Shown: positions 1 to 8,653 of the stretch, piece after piece
Layout: every line of letters begins with the position of its first letter
Numbering within the stretch: the first letter of the stretch is position 1
Origin: a virus
Virus record (IMG/VR): IMGVR_UViG_3300038701_001599
Location: 64,001 to 108,763 of that record
Reading direction: 5' to 3' (one strand)
Length of the DNA: 44,763 bases
Program-made: the position numbers and the translations under genes
The notes under the pieces: generated by a model
The model's database searches: none
Told to the model about the DNA's origin: nothing
Seen by the model: only the letters and a program-made list of their open reading frames with translations

Positions 1-24
1 AGTTTTTTTCTATAGACATATTTA

Positions 25-882
25 TTATTTATAATATAAATTCAATTCAGTCTTGTCTCTATATACATCTGGAAGATGTCTCCAGAAATTATTATTATAA
101 GAGTTCACTGTAATCTCCCCAATTATTTGAGGATTAAGTAAAATCTTCTTAATAGTACCTCTTGCTTTATTATACCATATATTTACTTTAGATTCTAATC
201 TATCTACTATTTGTCCAGAACCTTGCTCATGAGAATACATTCTATTTCTAAAGTGTTCTAATTCTGCATATAACGCTAAGTATTTAATAACGTCTTCATC
301 ATCAATTATTAAATAATCTCCTTCCTCATCTTTCATTACCTTAGATTCTAGTAAACAAATAGTTCCGTCTTTAAAAGATGTCCACAATACTTTATTTTCA
401 TCTACAGAAAAAGTCTCATTACATTCATGACAAAATCTACTAAAACAAGATTTACATACATACTGAGAAGTTCCTATATATTTCATAGGATAAAAATTAC
501 TATTGTAAAAACTACTACTTAAAAATAATTTATGATTTATAGAATAATTACCAGCACAAGGATTAGTACTGTCTGTTAAATTATATTCTTCTTGTGCAAC
601 TCCAGACTGTATATTTAAACAATTACTTAACTCTTCACATTGATTTTGATTAGGAGAAGTCAGCATAAAAGTAGCCAGATTAATTTGTATTACATCTTTA
701 CATAATTCTACCTTATGGTCTTTTACTGTATACATTCTAGGAGACTCCTTTTTGTGCAGAGGTGAAGCTATTAAATCATAGCCTTGTAAAGCATAAGATA
801 ATAAATTTAAATTAGTATCTTCTTGTCTTATCGCTTTACTTATTCTTGGTAAAACAGCATCTATTTTTACGTAATTTATCAT
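25..882 (-). CDS. Hypothetical protein with a four-cysteine zinc-binding knot
   Basis: I do not recognise this 285-residue protein. Its only clear motif is CxxC-x4-CxxC at residues 143-154 (C143, C146, C151, C154), a spacing suited to one zinc ion. The rest looks like a soluble mixed alpha/beta protein with no signal peptide or membrane segment. It is the last gene of the leftward block inside the window and starts 10 nt after the stop of the neighbouring 201-residue gene, so it is probably cotranscribed with it. Its position beyond the nuclease genes and next to two other conserved-looking phage proteins could fit a virion or head-tail role, but nothing in the sequence proves that. Confidence 0.7.
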   Translation of the reverse strand: MINYVKIDAVLPRISKAIRQEDTNLNLLSYALQGYDLIASPLHKKESPRMYTVKDHKVELCKDVIQINLATFMLTSPNQNQCEELSNCLNIQSGVAQEEYNLTDSTNPCAGNYSINHKLFLSSSFYNSNFYPMKYIGTSQYVCKSCFSRFCHECNETFSVDENKVLWTSFKDGTICLLESKVMKDEEGDYLIIDDEDVIKYLALYAELEHFRNRMYSHEQGSGQIVDRLESKVNIWYNKARGTIKKILLNPQIIGEITVNSYNNNFWRHLPDVYRDKTELNLYYK

Positions 883-892
883 TTTATTTTAT

Positions 893-1498
893 TTAAGCAT
901 CAATAAGTTTATCAATAAAGGAGAAGTCTTTTTCTAATTCCTTATAAATCCTTTTCCAAGGAGACCTGTCACTAGAAACAAAGTTAATTTTCCAAAAGTA
1001 CTTTTTAGGTAAAGTACAATCTTTGCCTCTATTCCATTTGATAATGGGTTTTCTATGCATAGTTTGAGGCATACTAGAAAATACTGGCTTACCTTGTTCT
1101 GCACTAGCAACCATATCTAAACTTTTGTAGTTATCACTATAAGCCCATTTTTTAAGTTGAAGACTGCCCATTCTTGCTGGTAATTTAAGTGGATGCCCAG
1201 ACAGTAAATATTCTACATAATATTTACATAATACCTCTACTATTTTTTTCCACTTTTTATAAGTTAAACTAAACTTATGATTACAATTTACTTTATCTTT
1301 TGGGGCATAAGGAACAGGTACAATATTTTTTTCTAATAAAGATAAATCCCAACAAGGGTAATTATAATGTGCCCACATTTCTTTTAAGCCAACCCAAGCT
1401 GGCTGATATTTTTTTCTAAATTTAAATTCGTAATCTTCTGGGTCTTTATATCCTTTATAGTTACCTTGTTTGTAATCTTTTGATTTATCTCTCGCCAT
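893..1498 (-). CDS. Conserved-looking phage protein, function unknown
   Basis: A basic, aromatic-rich 201-residue protein. The N-terminus is highly charged. The middle (about residues 77-117) has a lysine-rich helix followed by LPARMGSLQLKKW, a pattern I associate with small phage proteins in which an HU-like or ring-forming helix pair leads into a G-x-L-x-I/L-K-K strand. This is a resemblance, not a firm family match. Its start overlaps the stop of the 227-residue gene upstream (TAATG, one shared base), which argues for translational coupling. A structural or DNA-contacting accessory role is possible. Confidence 0.65.
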   Translation of the reverse strand: MARDKSKDYKQGNYKGYKDPEDYEFKFRKKYQPAWVGLKEMWAHYNYPCWDLSLLEKNIVPVPYAPKDKVNCNHKFSLTYKKWKKIVEVLCKYYVEYLLSGHPLKLPARMGSLQLKKWAYSDNYKSLDMVASAEQGKPVFSSMPQTMHRKPIIKWNRGKDCTLPKKYFWKINFVSSDRSPWKRIYKELEKDFSFIDKLIDA

Positions 1499-2181
1499 TA
1501 AACTCTAATTTCAGGGTTAGAGTCATTATTCATATCTTCTTGTAATTTAAAGGTAGGGTCTAGTAACGCCATAACTCTTTCTCTTACTATAGTATATATT
1601 AAATCTTTATCTACCCCAATACTAGTATTGTAGACATCAATACAGTTAGGTTGAGTAGGATCGTTATTATTACAGTACTGTACAGAGTTAATTTCTGTTA
1701 TGTCTTCCCATAAAGCTACGACTCTAATAACTTTTAATTCTAAAGTATTCCAAATAACTAGTCTGTTATTTATAATACTAGCTACTATTTTATCTTTATA
1801 CATTTTATCATATGATAAAACATCTTGAACTTCATTTTCAGTAACTATATCTATTTGTTTATTTCCTAAAGTATATACTCTTAAAGAAGCAGTATTTCTT
1901 CCTGAAAAATATTTAGGTAATTCTTTTTTGGTAACTAAAACTTCACATCCATAAGTTATGCAATTACATTCATGGGACAATCCTTTTTCTAATTCCATAC
2001 AAAATCCTATGTAATTTTGTGGATTTTGATAATTAAATCTTCTTAGCCTAAAATTAGAAAGTACATCTGCTTTAGCTATATTAAAAGTTTCCCACAAATA
2101 CTTATCAGTATATGGGCCTAAATCATCGTCATGCTCTTTAATAGTTCCTCTAATATAAGAAATAATTTCTTTTACAGTCAT
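1498..2181 (-). CDS. Hypothetical protein, possible head-tail adaptor
   Basis: A 227-residue protein with an N-terminal helical region (residues 1-45) and a beta-rich remainder containing scattered cysteines (including ECNCITYGC near 71-79). It has no signal peptide or transmembrane segment. Small proteins with a helical N-terminus that recur beside virion genes are often head-tail adaptors or stoppers. That is inference from context and size only. It starts one base after the stop of a 53-residue gene and overlaps the next gene, so it belongs to a tightly coupled set of four genes. Confidence 0.6.
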   Translation of the reverse strand: MTVKEIISYIRGTIKEHDDDLGPYTDKYLWETFNIAKADVLSNFRLRRFNYQNPQNYIGFCMELEKGLSHECNCITYGCEVLVTKKELPKYFSGRNTASLRVYTLGNKQIDIVTENEVQDVLSYDKMYKDKIVASIINNRLVIWNTLELKVIRVVALWEDITEINSVQYCNNNDPTQPNCIDVYNTSIGVDKDLIYTIVRERVMALLDPTFKLQEDMNNDSNPEIRV

Positions 2182-2343
2182 TTAGTTTAAATTTATTTTA
2201 TTAATAAAAGGATGCAAAACTCCGTTTACTAATCTAACATCCTCTTTAAAACTAAGTTCTATCATAGTATTTTCAAAATATATGTATATATTTCTATTAA
2301 GAGAAAAATCTTCAACAGTTTGCAAGTAAGAGTCTTGCTTCAT
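2182..2343 (-). CDS. Small hypothetical protein, 53 residues
   Basis: This short reading frame fills what would otherwise be a 130-nt gap between the PD-(D/E)XK nuclease gene and the 227-residue gene. It starts at ATG 2343 inside the end of the nuclease gene (32 nt overlap in another frame) and its TAA stop is one base before the next ATG. The product is MKQDSYLQTVEDF... ending INKINLN, with no recognisable domain. The fit into the gap, with coupling at both ends, is the main support for its being real. Confidence 0.6.
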   Translation of the reverse strand: MKQDSYLQTVEDFSLNRNIYIYFENTMIELSFKEDVRLVNGVLHPFINKINLN

Positions 2344-3082
2344 TAGTTAAATCTTTTAGTTGTATTTTTTTGTAAGTATCATTATCAGCATTAAACCAAA
2401 CTATATAACTCTCTTTTTCTTCTGGTATTGCTTGTTTTAAAAGCTCCTGATACATTTTTATTTGTAGTGAGTACTTATTGATATTACAATCATCTAAGTG
2501 CATTATAGGGCTTTTAAATACTTGGAAATCATTTCCATAATTAATTGCTTTGTCCGTTTTCCAATCTAGTACTATAAATTTTTTAGTATCTAAATTATAT
2601 CCAAAAAAGTCTACTTGTCCTGCTACTTTATTATTACCAACTATTAATTCAGTTCTAATAGGTACTATATTTTTATGATCTTTAACAAATTGATTTGCCA
2701 TAATAATTAACTTTTCTTGTCTTTTATCAAACTTAATTAAGTCAGTAGTACCTAATGGAGGTATATATTTCCTATAATCTATTTCATACACTTTACCCCA
2801 CCACCTATTTTCTAAATGGTCATGCACTATAGAACCTTTTCCTGTGCCTTTATTTCTTAATAATTCCCAATATTTTAATACTTCTTCCTTAGTAATTCCA
2901 TATTCTTTTGCTTTATATTCAGCCCAATAATCTTCATCAAATTTAGGCTGATACTTCTTAATTAAAGTAGTAACACTAATTAACTCTTTTCTAGTATTTA
3001 AATCATAATATTTATGAGGAACGTCTACATAACCAATATGACCAAACTTTTCTTTTAGTTTAATACTTAATTTAGGAATCAT
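2312..3082 (-). CDS. PD-(D/E)XK nuclease of the RecB/Cas4-like type
   Basis: This 256-residue protein probably cleaves or degrades DNA in replication, recombination or packaging. The catalytic signature is visible: GKGSIVHDHLE (81-91, the early G...H motif of RecB-like nucleases), E145, GQVDFFG with D158, LDWKTDK with D173 and K175, then Q207-x3-Y211 matching the motif QxxxY. This order, H-D-DxK-QxxxY, is that of the RecB/Cas4/lambda-exonuclease superfamily. There is no CxxC cluster, so an iron-sulphur centre as in Cas4 is unlikely. The gene begins in a TAATG overlap with the stop of the DEDD exonuclease gene, and two nucleases in one operon suggest joint DNA processing. Confidence 0.8.
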   Translation of the reverse strand: MIPKLSIKLKEKFGHIGYVDVPHKYYDLNTRKELISVTTLIKKYQPKFDEDYWAEYKAKEYGITKEEVLKYWELLRNKGTGKGSIVHDHLENRWWGKVYEIDYRKYIPPLGTTDLIKFDKRQEKLIIMANQFVKDHKNIVPIRTELIVGNNKVAGQVDFFGYNLDTKKFIVLDWKTDKAINYGNDFQVFKSPIMHLDDCNINKYSLQIKMYQELLKQAIPEEKESYIVWFNADNDTYKKIQLKDLTNEARLLLANC

Positions 3083-4068
3083 TATGATGTGGGAGTAGAA
3101 ATTGTTAGGGATTGTTTTACCTTCTTGGGTGTCGCATTTGATCTGCTTCTGCCGATAGACCCGCAGCTATTGCAAGTAAAGCTATTGTAAGTATTAGCAT
3201 ATGTGTGATATTTACCATTCCAGTTTAAGTCTTCTGACATACAAGAAGGACAAGCTGAAACATTGTTTTCAATTATTAAATTTAAGTTAGGGTGAGGTGA
3301 AATGAATGGTCTCATGTGTAAATAGACTTCTTCCAACAATTTAACATCTTGATCGTTATATACTCTCATTTCTTCTAAAGCTTTTTCTTCTCCTCTCATA
3401 CAACGTTCCCATAAAGAAAAATCAGTACTAATTTTACTTCCTAGATTAAATATCTTTCCTAGGTAATCTAGTCTATTAGATTCGAATTTAAAGTGTTTTC
3501 TAGCATGTCTCAAAGTATCAATAATTTGATACGGGGTTGGAGGAGTAAGTCCATTTCTAATAAATCTGGTATTTAAAACTTTTACATCAAATCCTAAAGC
3601 ATTATGTGCAATAACTACCTGTGCTTCATTAAAAAGTTCCCACATGCTCTTTACAATTCTTGAATCGTTTTCTTCTAACACTTCTTTTGGAGTCAATTTA
3701 TCAGACATAATATAATCATCAAATAGCCATTTAGCTGACCACGTTAACATAAAAGTTTCGCTTTGTAATTGACCGTTAGTAGCATTAATATTCTCTTTAA
3801 ACATTCTCCATACATAAGCTCTTTTAGGACTAGTCTCTACATCAAAAACTAGTATCTTAGGGACTTTATTAGTTTCTAAAATACTATTTAATTTAAATTC
3901 AGTTTTTCTATTATGAATTTTTCTTTTATATATTTTTCTAATAGTATCAGACTTTTGCTTGTTACTAATTTCTCTTCCTCTAATAGGAAACTTATTATAT
4001 ATATTTACCCAAGTATCAGTTTTTCCATTCTTTTCTAAATAATTAATTAGTTCACGTTTTAGTGACAT
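3082..4068 (-). CDS. DnaQ-like 3'-5' exonuclease (DEDD) with C-terminal zinc ribbon
   Basis: A 328-residue protein with a ribonuclease-H-fold exonuclease core. Exo I is FDVETS with D76 and E78. Exo II is IAHNALGFDVKVLN with D161. Exo III is YNDQDVKLL with D241 preceded by Y237, the DEDDy arrangement of family A/B polymerase proofreading domains. No polymerase domain follows. Instead, residues 273-302 form a zinc ribbon (C273, C276, C299, C302), which would help bind DNA. The first 65 residues are basic and helical. It is the first gene after a terminator and has its own putative promoter at 4107-4114, so it starts a separate transcription unit with the nuclease behind it. Confidence 0.85.
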   Translation of the reverse strand: MSLKRELINYLEKNGKTDTWVNIYNKFPIRGREISNKQKSDTIRKIYKRKIHNRKTEFKLNSILETNKVPKILVFDVETSPKRAYVWRMFKENINATNGQLQSETFMLTWSAKWLFDDYIMSDKLTPKEVLEENDSRIVKSMWELFNEAQVVIAHNALGFDVKVLNTRFIRNGLTPPTPYQIIDTLRHARKHFKFESNRLDYLGKIFNLGSKISTDFSLWERCMRGEEKALEEMRVYNDQDVKLLEEVYLHMRPFISPHPNLNLIIENNVSACPSCMSEDLNWNGKYHTYANTYNSFTCNSCGSIGRSRSNATPKKVKQSLTISTPTS

Positions 4069-4106
4069 ATTATTTTGTTTAGTTAGTTTTGAAATGAAAG
4101 TCTAAA

Positions 4107-4114
4107 CAAAATTA
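4107..4114 (-). promoter_or_regulatory. Bacteroidota-type -7 promoter box
   Basis: On the minus strand the sequence reads TAATTTTG, a perfect match to the TAnnTTTG box used by the main sigma factor of Bacteroidota. It lies 39 nt before the ATG of the exonuclease gene and just after the terminator of the preceding adhesin operon. The -33 region is AT-rich without a clear TTG. Confidence 0.55.
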
Positions 4115-4163
4115 GCCAATTTAAAATTAAAAGTATATAATTATTTACAAGTAGGTATAAATA

Positions 4164-4197
4164 AAAAAAGCCCAAGGTAATTTTACCCTGAGCTTTA
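4164..4197 (-). terminator. Intrinsic terminator after the adhesin operon
   Basis: On the minus strand a stem of about 14 pairs with two mismatches (arms AAAGCTCAGGGTAA and TTACCTTGGGCTTT, closely facing) is followed by seven T residues. It lies 17 nt beyond the stop of the Ig-type protein gene at 4215 and separates the tail/adhesin operon from the nuclease operon. Confidence 0.85.
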
Positions 4198-4214
4198 TAT
4201 TTAAAAGTATATTA

Positions 4215-5273
4215 TTAACTAATTGTTATTGTGCTAGCTGTAGCTGTACCTGTAGTCCCACAAGAGTCAATAGCACTAACTGTTATATCATAGTCTCCTG
4301 CTCCATTATCTAATGCTACTACTACTGTACCTACTCCAGTTTCTGCATTCCAAGTATCTGGTTCGTATGTATCTATACTAGTACCACTATTAAAATCTAC
4401 TTCTATAGAAATATTAGCAGCAGATGTAACACCAATAGTAGTAAACTGTACTGTAGATGTAACAGCAGCAGCTAATGGATTACTTGTAGGTGTACTAACA
4501 GAATCTATAGTAACTCCATAAGCAGGAAGTGTAAGAGTAATTGTAGCTACTGAATCTCCTACTGTATAAGTAAAGATGTATGTACCAGCTTTAACTGCAT
4601 CAAAGTCTACATCAGTAGGGTCTACTAAAGAAGGAGTACTTAAATTATCTGGATCAGCAGCCCAAGTACCACCAGCAGTAAAATCTCCAACTAGGAAGCT
4701 AGTCAAGTCTACTCCTGTTACAGGACATATAGTACCTGCTCCATCTAATCCAGCATTCTGAATAGTCAAGCTTACAGTAGCTGGACTACCATAAACACCT
4801 TCAGGTGTAGCTGCTCTGTATGTAAAACTATCTGAACCTTCTACTGTATCACTAGCTATAATATTAAATGTGCCATCATTATTGTTAGCAACAGATACTT
4901 TAGTAGGTTGAGTAACTACTTCATAGCTGGCTTTATTGATATTGCCTGTATCATTGCTGACCGCATTAAGTAGCTTAATTTCTCCAGCAGCTAGTGTCAG
5001 ACTGTCTCCTGTTAATGTAGGAGCTGTAACAGGCGTAGTGTCTACATACCATGTACTGATATTACTTACATTTCCATCTACATCTGATACCTGAAATGCA
5101 ATAGGGTCTACAAGACAGCTTGCAGTACCAAGTTCATACTCAATAGTCTTAGTAGCTTGATTAAAGGTAGCAGTACCATTTAAGCCTGTAAGTTCTGTAG
5201 CTGATACAAGAGTTTGTCCTGAACCAGCTATAAATGTAAAAGTAGACCAATCTATATTTGTACAAAGTGCCAT
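4215..5273 (-). CDS. Ig/cadherin-like repeat surface protein (tail or fibre adhesin)
   Basis: A 352-residue, Thr/Ser/Val-rich, lysine-poor protein made of beta-sandwich-like segments. Residues about 85-175 resemble bacterial cadherin or Big-type domains (DTVEGSDSFTYRA pattern), and a second set follows to the end. It shares the segment IDWST with the 320-residue neighbour, so the two are related modules. There is no signal peptide. It probably forms an exposed virion appendage that contacts the host surface, or decorates one. It is the last gene of the tail/adhesin operon, overlapping the previous gene by one base (TAATG) and followed by a strong terminator. Confidence 0.7.
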   Translation of the reverse strand: MALCTNIDWSTFTFIAGSGQTLVSATELTGLNGTATFNQATKTIEYELGTASCLVDPIAFQVSDVDGNVSNISTWYVDTTPVTAPTLTGDSLTLAAGEIKLLNAVSNDTGNINKASYEVVTQPTKVSVANNNDGTFNIIASDTVEGSDSFTYRAATPEGVYGSPATVSLTIQNAGLDGAGTICPVTGVDLTSFLVGDFTAGGTWAADPDNLSTPSLVDPTDVDFDAVKAGTYIFTYTVGDSVATITLTLPAYGVTIDSVSTPTSNPLAAAVTSTVQFTTIGVTSAANISIEVDFNSGTSIDTYEPDTWNAETGVGTVVVALDNGAGDYDITVSAIDSCGTTGTATASTITIS

Positions 5274-6235
5274 TATGCTGAAATTATATTTTCAAGATTA
5301 AGTTCCAATGTGTCTCCTGATGTAGCTCCAGATGCAAACTTTTTACTGACTGCTGTAGGCATAGATGGGCCTAATAAAGAATCAGTTGTACATACAGGTA
5401 TACTGACAGTGACTACACCTTCTGTGGAAGTAACACCTATGCTATTCTTAACTGTATAAGTAATATTGTAGGTCTGTGCTGTTACACCAGCTATAGCATA
5501 GACAGTCATAATATTTAGGTTTGTCTGTACAAACAGTTTACTTGTATCATAGCTTAGCTGTATAGTAGACCAATCTATAGTAGTACCTGAGCATTCACTT
5601 GCACTAAGTTCAATACCACCTGCAAATGTAGTAGCTGAAATACCTCCTACTGTAAATGGTACAATACATACAGCTTCAGCAAGTACATTAGTTACTGTAG
5701 GCTGACATAGACCAAGCTTCTTTTCTACTGATACTGTACATCCATTAGCATCTGTAATATTTGCAGTAACTTTTGCAGCAGAAGGCAGAGTAGTTACTGA
5801 AGGCTTAATCTCCAAATATAGAATATTATCAGGAGTATTAGAGTTTTGGCTTGCTGGTTGAAATACAGCAGTATTGTATATCCATTGAATGTTGTATGGA
5901 GAAGTTCCTCCTGTTGGAAGTACTGTAAATACGAATGGATTACTGCCTTCAGTAGTTTGTTTGATAGCTGCTGACAAACCTGTACATGGATTAGCATAAG
6001 AGTAAGTCTGCTCTACAGGAGTTTCACATATATCATCATACACGCTTAGTGTAAATTCTGTAGATGTACATGCTTCATCTTCATATGTAAATACAAAATC
6101 TACAGTTTGTCCAGATGCAACTGTACCTGATGAAGGAGTAACACCTGCACATTCATTACCTGACTCCCATGTATAAGTTACTGTAGTAGCTGTAGCAGAA
6201 CCTGTAAATTTATATGTTTTGTTTATAGTAATCAT
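5273..6235 (-). CDS. Ig-like repeat surface protein
   Basis: A 320-residue beta-rich, acidic protein with recurring Ig-like segments (CSGTTIDWSTIQLSYD near 225, VSVSIPVC near 280) and paired cysteines. A longer reading frame opens upstream, but the ATG at 6235 is preferred because it overlaps the upstream stop in the form ATGA, the commonest junction in this operon. The product then begins MITINKTYKFTGSA. It is probably an extracellular virion module related to the following 352-residue protein. Cysteine content is high for a phage protein, which fits disulphide-stabilised adhesin domains, though disulphides would form only outside the cytoplasm. Confidence 0.7.
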   Translation of the reverse strand: MITINKTYKFTGSATATTVTYTWESGNECAGVTPSSGTVASGQTVDFVFTYEDEACTSTEFTLSVYDDICETPVEQTYSYANPCTGLSAAIKQTTEGSNPFVFTVLPTGGTSPYNIQWIYNTAVFQPASQNSNTPDNILYLEIKPSVTTLPSAAKVTANITDANGCTVSVEKKLGLCQPTVTNVLAEAVCIVPFTVGGISATTFAGGIELSASECSGTTIDWSTIQLSYDTSKLFVQTNLNIMTVYAIAGVTAQTYNITYTVKNSIGVTSTEGVVTVSIPVCTTDSLLGPSMPTAVSKKFASGATSGDTLELNLENIISA

Positions 6236-6516
6236 ATCTCTGTTATTTGTATAGATGGAGTACATACACTAACTGTAACATCTTCTGGTAAAGGTACAGT
6301 GCAATCAGTGATAACTGTAGTTTGCCCAGGAGTAGTAAATCCAGGAAGAGTCAATACAATATCCTTTGTGCATATGTCAAAGCATTGACTAACAAAGTCA
6401 TCAATAGCTGGTTCCAAGTAATCATACTTGCAATGATTACACTCTACACCATAATGGTATTTATCTTTAATCCATCTAGCTCTATCCTGAGCTGCTTTAA
6501 CAGCAAGTAAGTTCAT
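6232..6516 (-). CDS. Hypothetical protein, cysteine-containing, 94 residues
   Basis: I do not recognise this protein. The first half is charged (ARWIKDKYHYGVECNHCKYD, with a CxxC at 27-30), while the second half is Thr/Val-rich like its Ig-type neighbours (VTVSVCTPSIQITEI). It overlaps both adjacent genes by about 4-20 nt and is likely cotranslated with them. A linker or small baseplate-associated component is conceivable. Confidence 0.55.
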   Translation of the reverse strand: MNLLAVKAAQDRARWIKDKYHYGVECNHCKYDYLEPAIDDFVSQCFDICTKDIVLTLPGFTTPGQTTVITDCTVPLPEDVTVSVCTPSIQITEI

Positions 6517-6946
6517 TATTCAGTCTATTGTAAATTATACACAAATCATCACACTGACATTCACATCCAGATGCTCTACTCAGTATATAGTAATCCAGTT
6601 GAAGTTCTACATTACGAGTGTTCTTTACACATTCAGCTACTTTACATTTAGTAAGTTTGTCTACAAATAAACATGCAAAGTCTTTAGTAATAACATCACT
6701 CTTGTTTACTTCTATAGTAAAGCTGTAGACTCCATCTGCTAAATCAGTATTATTGAATAATGCAGTCAAATCTATTGTAAACAAACCTGTATTATCTACA
6801 TCTGCTTGAAGAATAGTGTCTGTGTATACAGTAGAACCACAATTAATAGTAGACTTTAGTGTAACTGAGTCTATACCTGTCCAGTCTGCAATTAAGTCAG
6901 ATTGAAGCGTAAGTGTAGTATAATCTTCATTATGTGTTATCTTCAT
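6497..6946 (-). CDS. Hypothetical beta-rich virion protein with cysteine-rich tail
   Basis: About 149 residues starting MKITHNEDYTTL. This ATG is preferred because it overlaps the upstream TGA (ATGA). Residues 1-95 form a single beta-sandwich-like domain of the kind seen in phage receptor-binding or baseplate-associated proteins (paired strands such as FTIDLTALF and GVYSFTIEV). The C-terminus carries a dense cysteine cluster (ASGCECQCDDLC, then TCC), which could bind metal or crosslink. The family is not recognised. Its location between holin-like proteins and adhesins suggests a tail-tip role. Confidence 0.55.
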   Translation of the reverse strand: MKITHNEDYTTLTLQSDLIADWTGIDSVTLKSTINCGSTVYTDTILQADVDNTGLFTIDLTALFNNTDLADGVYSFTIEVNKSDVITKDFACLFVDKLTKCKVAECVKNTRNVELQLDYYILSRASGCECQCDDLCIIYNRLNNELTCC

Positions 6947-7164
6947 TTTTTCCATTGTTTAATACCGAGATCAACCATAATACCTAGTATTAAAGTAGAG
7001 AGAATGTATTGATTGTAGGATAGAAAGTTATCATTGCACTGTTCAATAATACCTGTACCACAAGCAACATGTAGATACAGACATAGCAGGAAAGTCAGAG
7101 TATATAGACCTACCCATATATCTGTTCTGCTACTTTTTTCTCCAAGGTCAGTTAACCAAGTCAT
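6943..7164 (-). CDS. Small membrane protein with two segments, holin candidate
   Basis: A 73-residue protein with two probable transmembrane helices (about 17-35, TDIWVGLYTLTFLLCLYLHV, and about 50-66, QYILSTLILGIMVDLGI), a charged N-terminus and a lysine-rich end (KQWKK). Size, topology and position next to another membrane-anchored small protein match class II holins, which form membrane lesions at lysis. No sequence family is recognised, so the call is by architecture. It overlaps both neighbours in ATGA junctions. Confidence 0.55.
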   Translation of the reverse strand: MTWLTDLGEKSSRTDIWVGLYTLTFLLCLYLHVACGTGIIEQCNDNFLSYNQYILSTLILGIMVDLGIKQWKK

Positions 7165-7586
7165 TTCTCTTTTTTTGTAAGTTCGTATGTTCTATAGAAC
7201 TCGTTAATACTTCTTTCCTGCTCAGTAAATTTATCTTCTATTTTTTTAATAGATAAATCATGTATTTCAAGTAGTCTGTTTATAGACTTTAAATTCTCTT
7301 CTAAGAATACATTAGTTCTACTCTGACTACTTTCTATACTAACTAACTTAGTCCATAGTTCTTTATTGTCTATGTCTCTTTTGTTAGTTTCTTCTTTTAC
7401 AGTAAGTCCTAATTCTTTGAGCTTTTCCTCGTGTTGTTGAATAATAGTAGATGCTCTAACCTGATCTCTACGTAAAGTAACATATACTCCTACCAGTACC
7501 CCTAAAAGGCTGAGGATAGTTAATATATCTGCCAAATCAAATTGCATAGATGTTTGTATTTTAAAGAGGGGTATCATAGTAATCAC
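7161..7586 (-). CDS. Membrane-anchored coiled-coil protein (spanin-like or holin partner)
   Basis: A 141-residue protein with one N-terminal transmembrane helix (about residues 17-38, LADILTILSLLGVLVGVYV) followed by a charged, mostly helical domain (45-141) with heptad-like spacing of Leu and Ile. One membrane anchor plus a long coiled coil is the architecture of Rz-type inner-membrane spanins. Together with the two-segment protein downstream it may form a lysis cassette. No partner outer-membrane lipoprotein is obvious nearby. Confidence 0.5.
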   Translation of the reverse strand: MITMIPLFKIQTSMQFDLADILTILSLLGVLVGVYVTLRRDQVRASTIIQQHEEKLKELGLTVKEETNKRDIDNKELWTKLVSIESSQSRTNVFLEENLKSINRLLEIHDLSIKKIEDKFTEQERSINEFYRTYELTKKEK

Positions 7587-7783
7587 TTTCTCATAGGAGG
7601 TAAAATGGTAATATCATCTACATCCCATTTCTTCATACCTCGTACAATTTCTTTCAATTTAGTATGAGTAGGTACTTTACGCAAAGGATACTCAAACTCA
7701 AATTGTTCCAATTTAGGTAGTGGAAGACCTGCTAGTTTAGTAGCAATTGTACATACCCACGTTACTGTTGTTTTCTTGTCCAT
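7583..7783 (-). CDS. Hypothetical protein, 66 residues
   Basis: A small soluble protein (MDKKTTVTWVCTIATKLAG...) of alternating charged and hydrophobic residues. No family is recognised. It overlaps the gene before it by 22 nt and the gene after it by 4 nt, so it belongs to the coupled tail/lysis cluster. Confidence 0.5.
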   Translation of the reverse strand: MDKKTTVTWVCTIATKLAGLPLPKLEQFEFEYPLRKVPTHTKLKEIVRGMKKWDVDDITILPPMRK

Positions 7784-8334
7784 TTGTATTTTAGTTTTAT
7801 GTTTAAATCCACAGGTGATACTCCACCTATTCCATTCTTATCATTATCTTTTCCACCATGCCAAGGCAATAACATACCTAGTAAAATAGCATTGAAAGGC
7901 CACTCACAAGTTAATGGTTCTGATTCAATTAGATCCTTCCAAACAACTATTTCTACCTTACGTAAAGATACAAACTTGAGCCTTCCATAAAACTTCTCTC
8001 CAGCATATACTGGAAAATCTAATCCTGTATTCCAAGCTAAGTTCTTATTTACGTATGGATTAATATTCCACCTACCATTAGCTGCATCTGCCTGAAAACT
8101 TACAAGTGCTGCATTTTTATTATTGAGCAGCGTAAGCCATTTCATGCTAAAGCCTATAAGCTTATGCCTATCATCCTGATCTGCATCAGGGCGTATGTCA
8201 TAAGGCTCAGTCATTATCTGAGCTTCAAATTCAAAAGATAAACCAGACTCTGCTTTAATTGGCAGTAGTCTGGTTATTAATCTCCTTAAATTCCAACTGG
8301 TATGTTTACCCTTTGGTATTTTGTAGTTACGCAT
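7762..8334 (-). CDS. Hypothetical virion-associated protein, 190 residues
   Basis: A longer frame opens at 8355, but ATG 8334 is preferred. It leaves only an 8-nt overlap with the upstream gene and gives the start MRNYKIPKGKHTSWNLRRL. The protein is beta-rich with many Trp residues and reads as one compact globular domain (for example GRLKFVSLRKVEIVVWKDL in the middle). It lies between a 108-residue structural-looking protein and the lysis-like cluster. A tail or baseplate component is likely by position. No family is recognised. Confidence 0.55.
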   Translation of the reverse strand: MRNYKIPKGKHTSWNLRRLITRLLPIKAESGLSFEFEAQIMTEPYDIRPDADQDDRHKLIGFSMKWLTLLNNKNAALVSFQADAANGRWNINPYVNKNLAWNTGLDFPVYAGEKFYGRLKFVSLRKVEIVVWKDLIESEPLTCEWPFNAILLGMLLPWHGGKDNDKNGIGGVSPVDLNIKLKYKWTRKQQ

Positions 8335-8653
8335 AATAAGCTCTAATTCTGGCATCTCCAGCAGAAACAGAAACTTCTGTTAACTCATAGCCATATACTA
8401 TATCTCCTACGTAGAGTTCTTCACTAGTTAAAGCAGAAGTAGTCCCATTCTGAGAAGTAGTCTTATAGCTCACTGTAACAGTTTGACCTGAATCTCCTAC
8501 AATCTGTAAAGCACAGAATTTAGAAATATTATCAGAGTCTCCGTTAGCCAGATATTTATGAGAGTTCCAACCAAAGCTGTTTACTGTAGCTTGATGGTTC
8601 TCTACTCCTCTGTCAAAACTACCTCTCTGTCTTTTATCATTTTGTGTTAGCAT
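8327..8653 (-). CDS. Small structural protein, 108 residues
   Basis: The N-terminus is basic (MLTQNDKRQRGSFDRGVENH). The rest is a small beta domain with Ser/Thr-rich strands ending RIRAYYA, typical of accessory decoration or tail-tip proteins that are short and bind a larger assembly through the N-terminal arm. No family is recognised. It marks the return from a GC-rich segment (8687-9744) to the normal AT-rich composition of the phage. Confidence 0.5.
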   Translation of the reverse strand: MLTQNDKRQRGSFDRGVENHQATVNSFGWNSHKYLANGDSDNISKFCALQIVGDSGQTVTVSYKTTSQNGTTSALTSEELYVGDIVYGYELTEVSVSAGDARIRAYYA

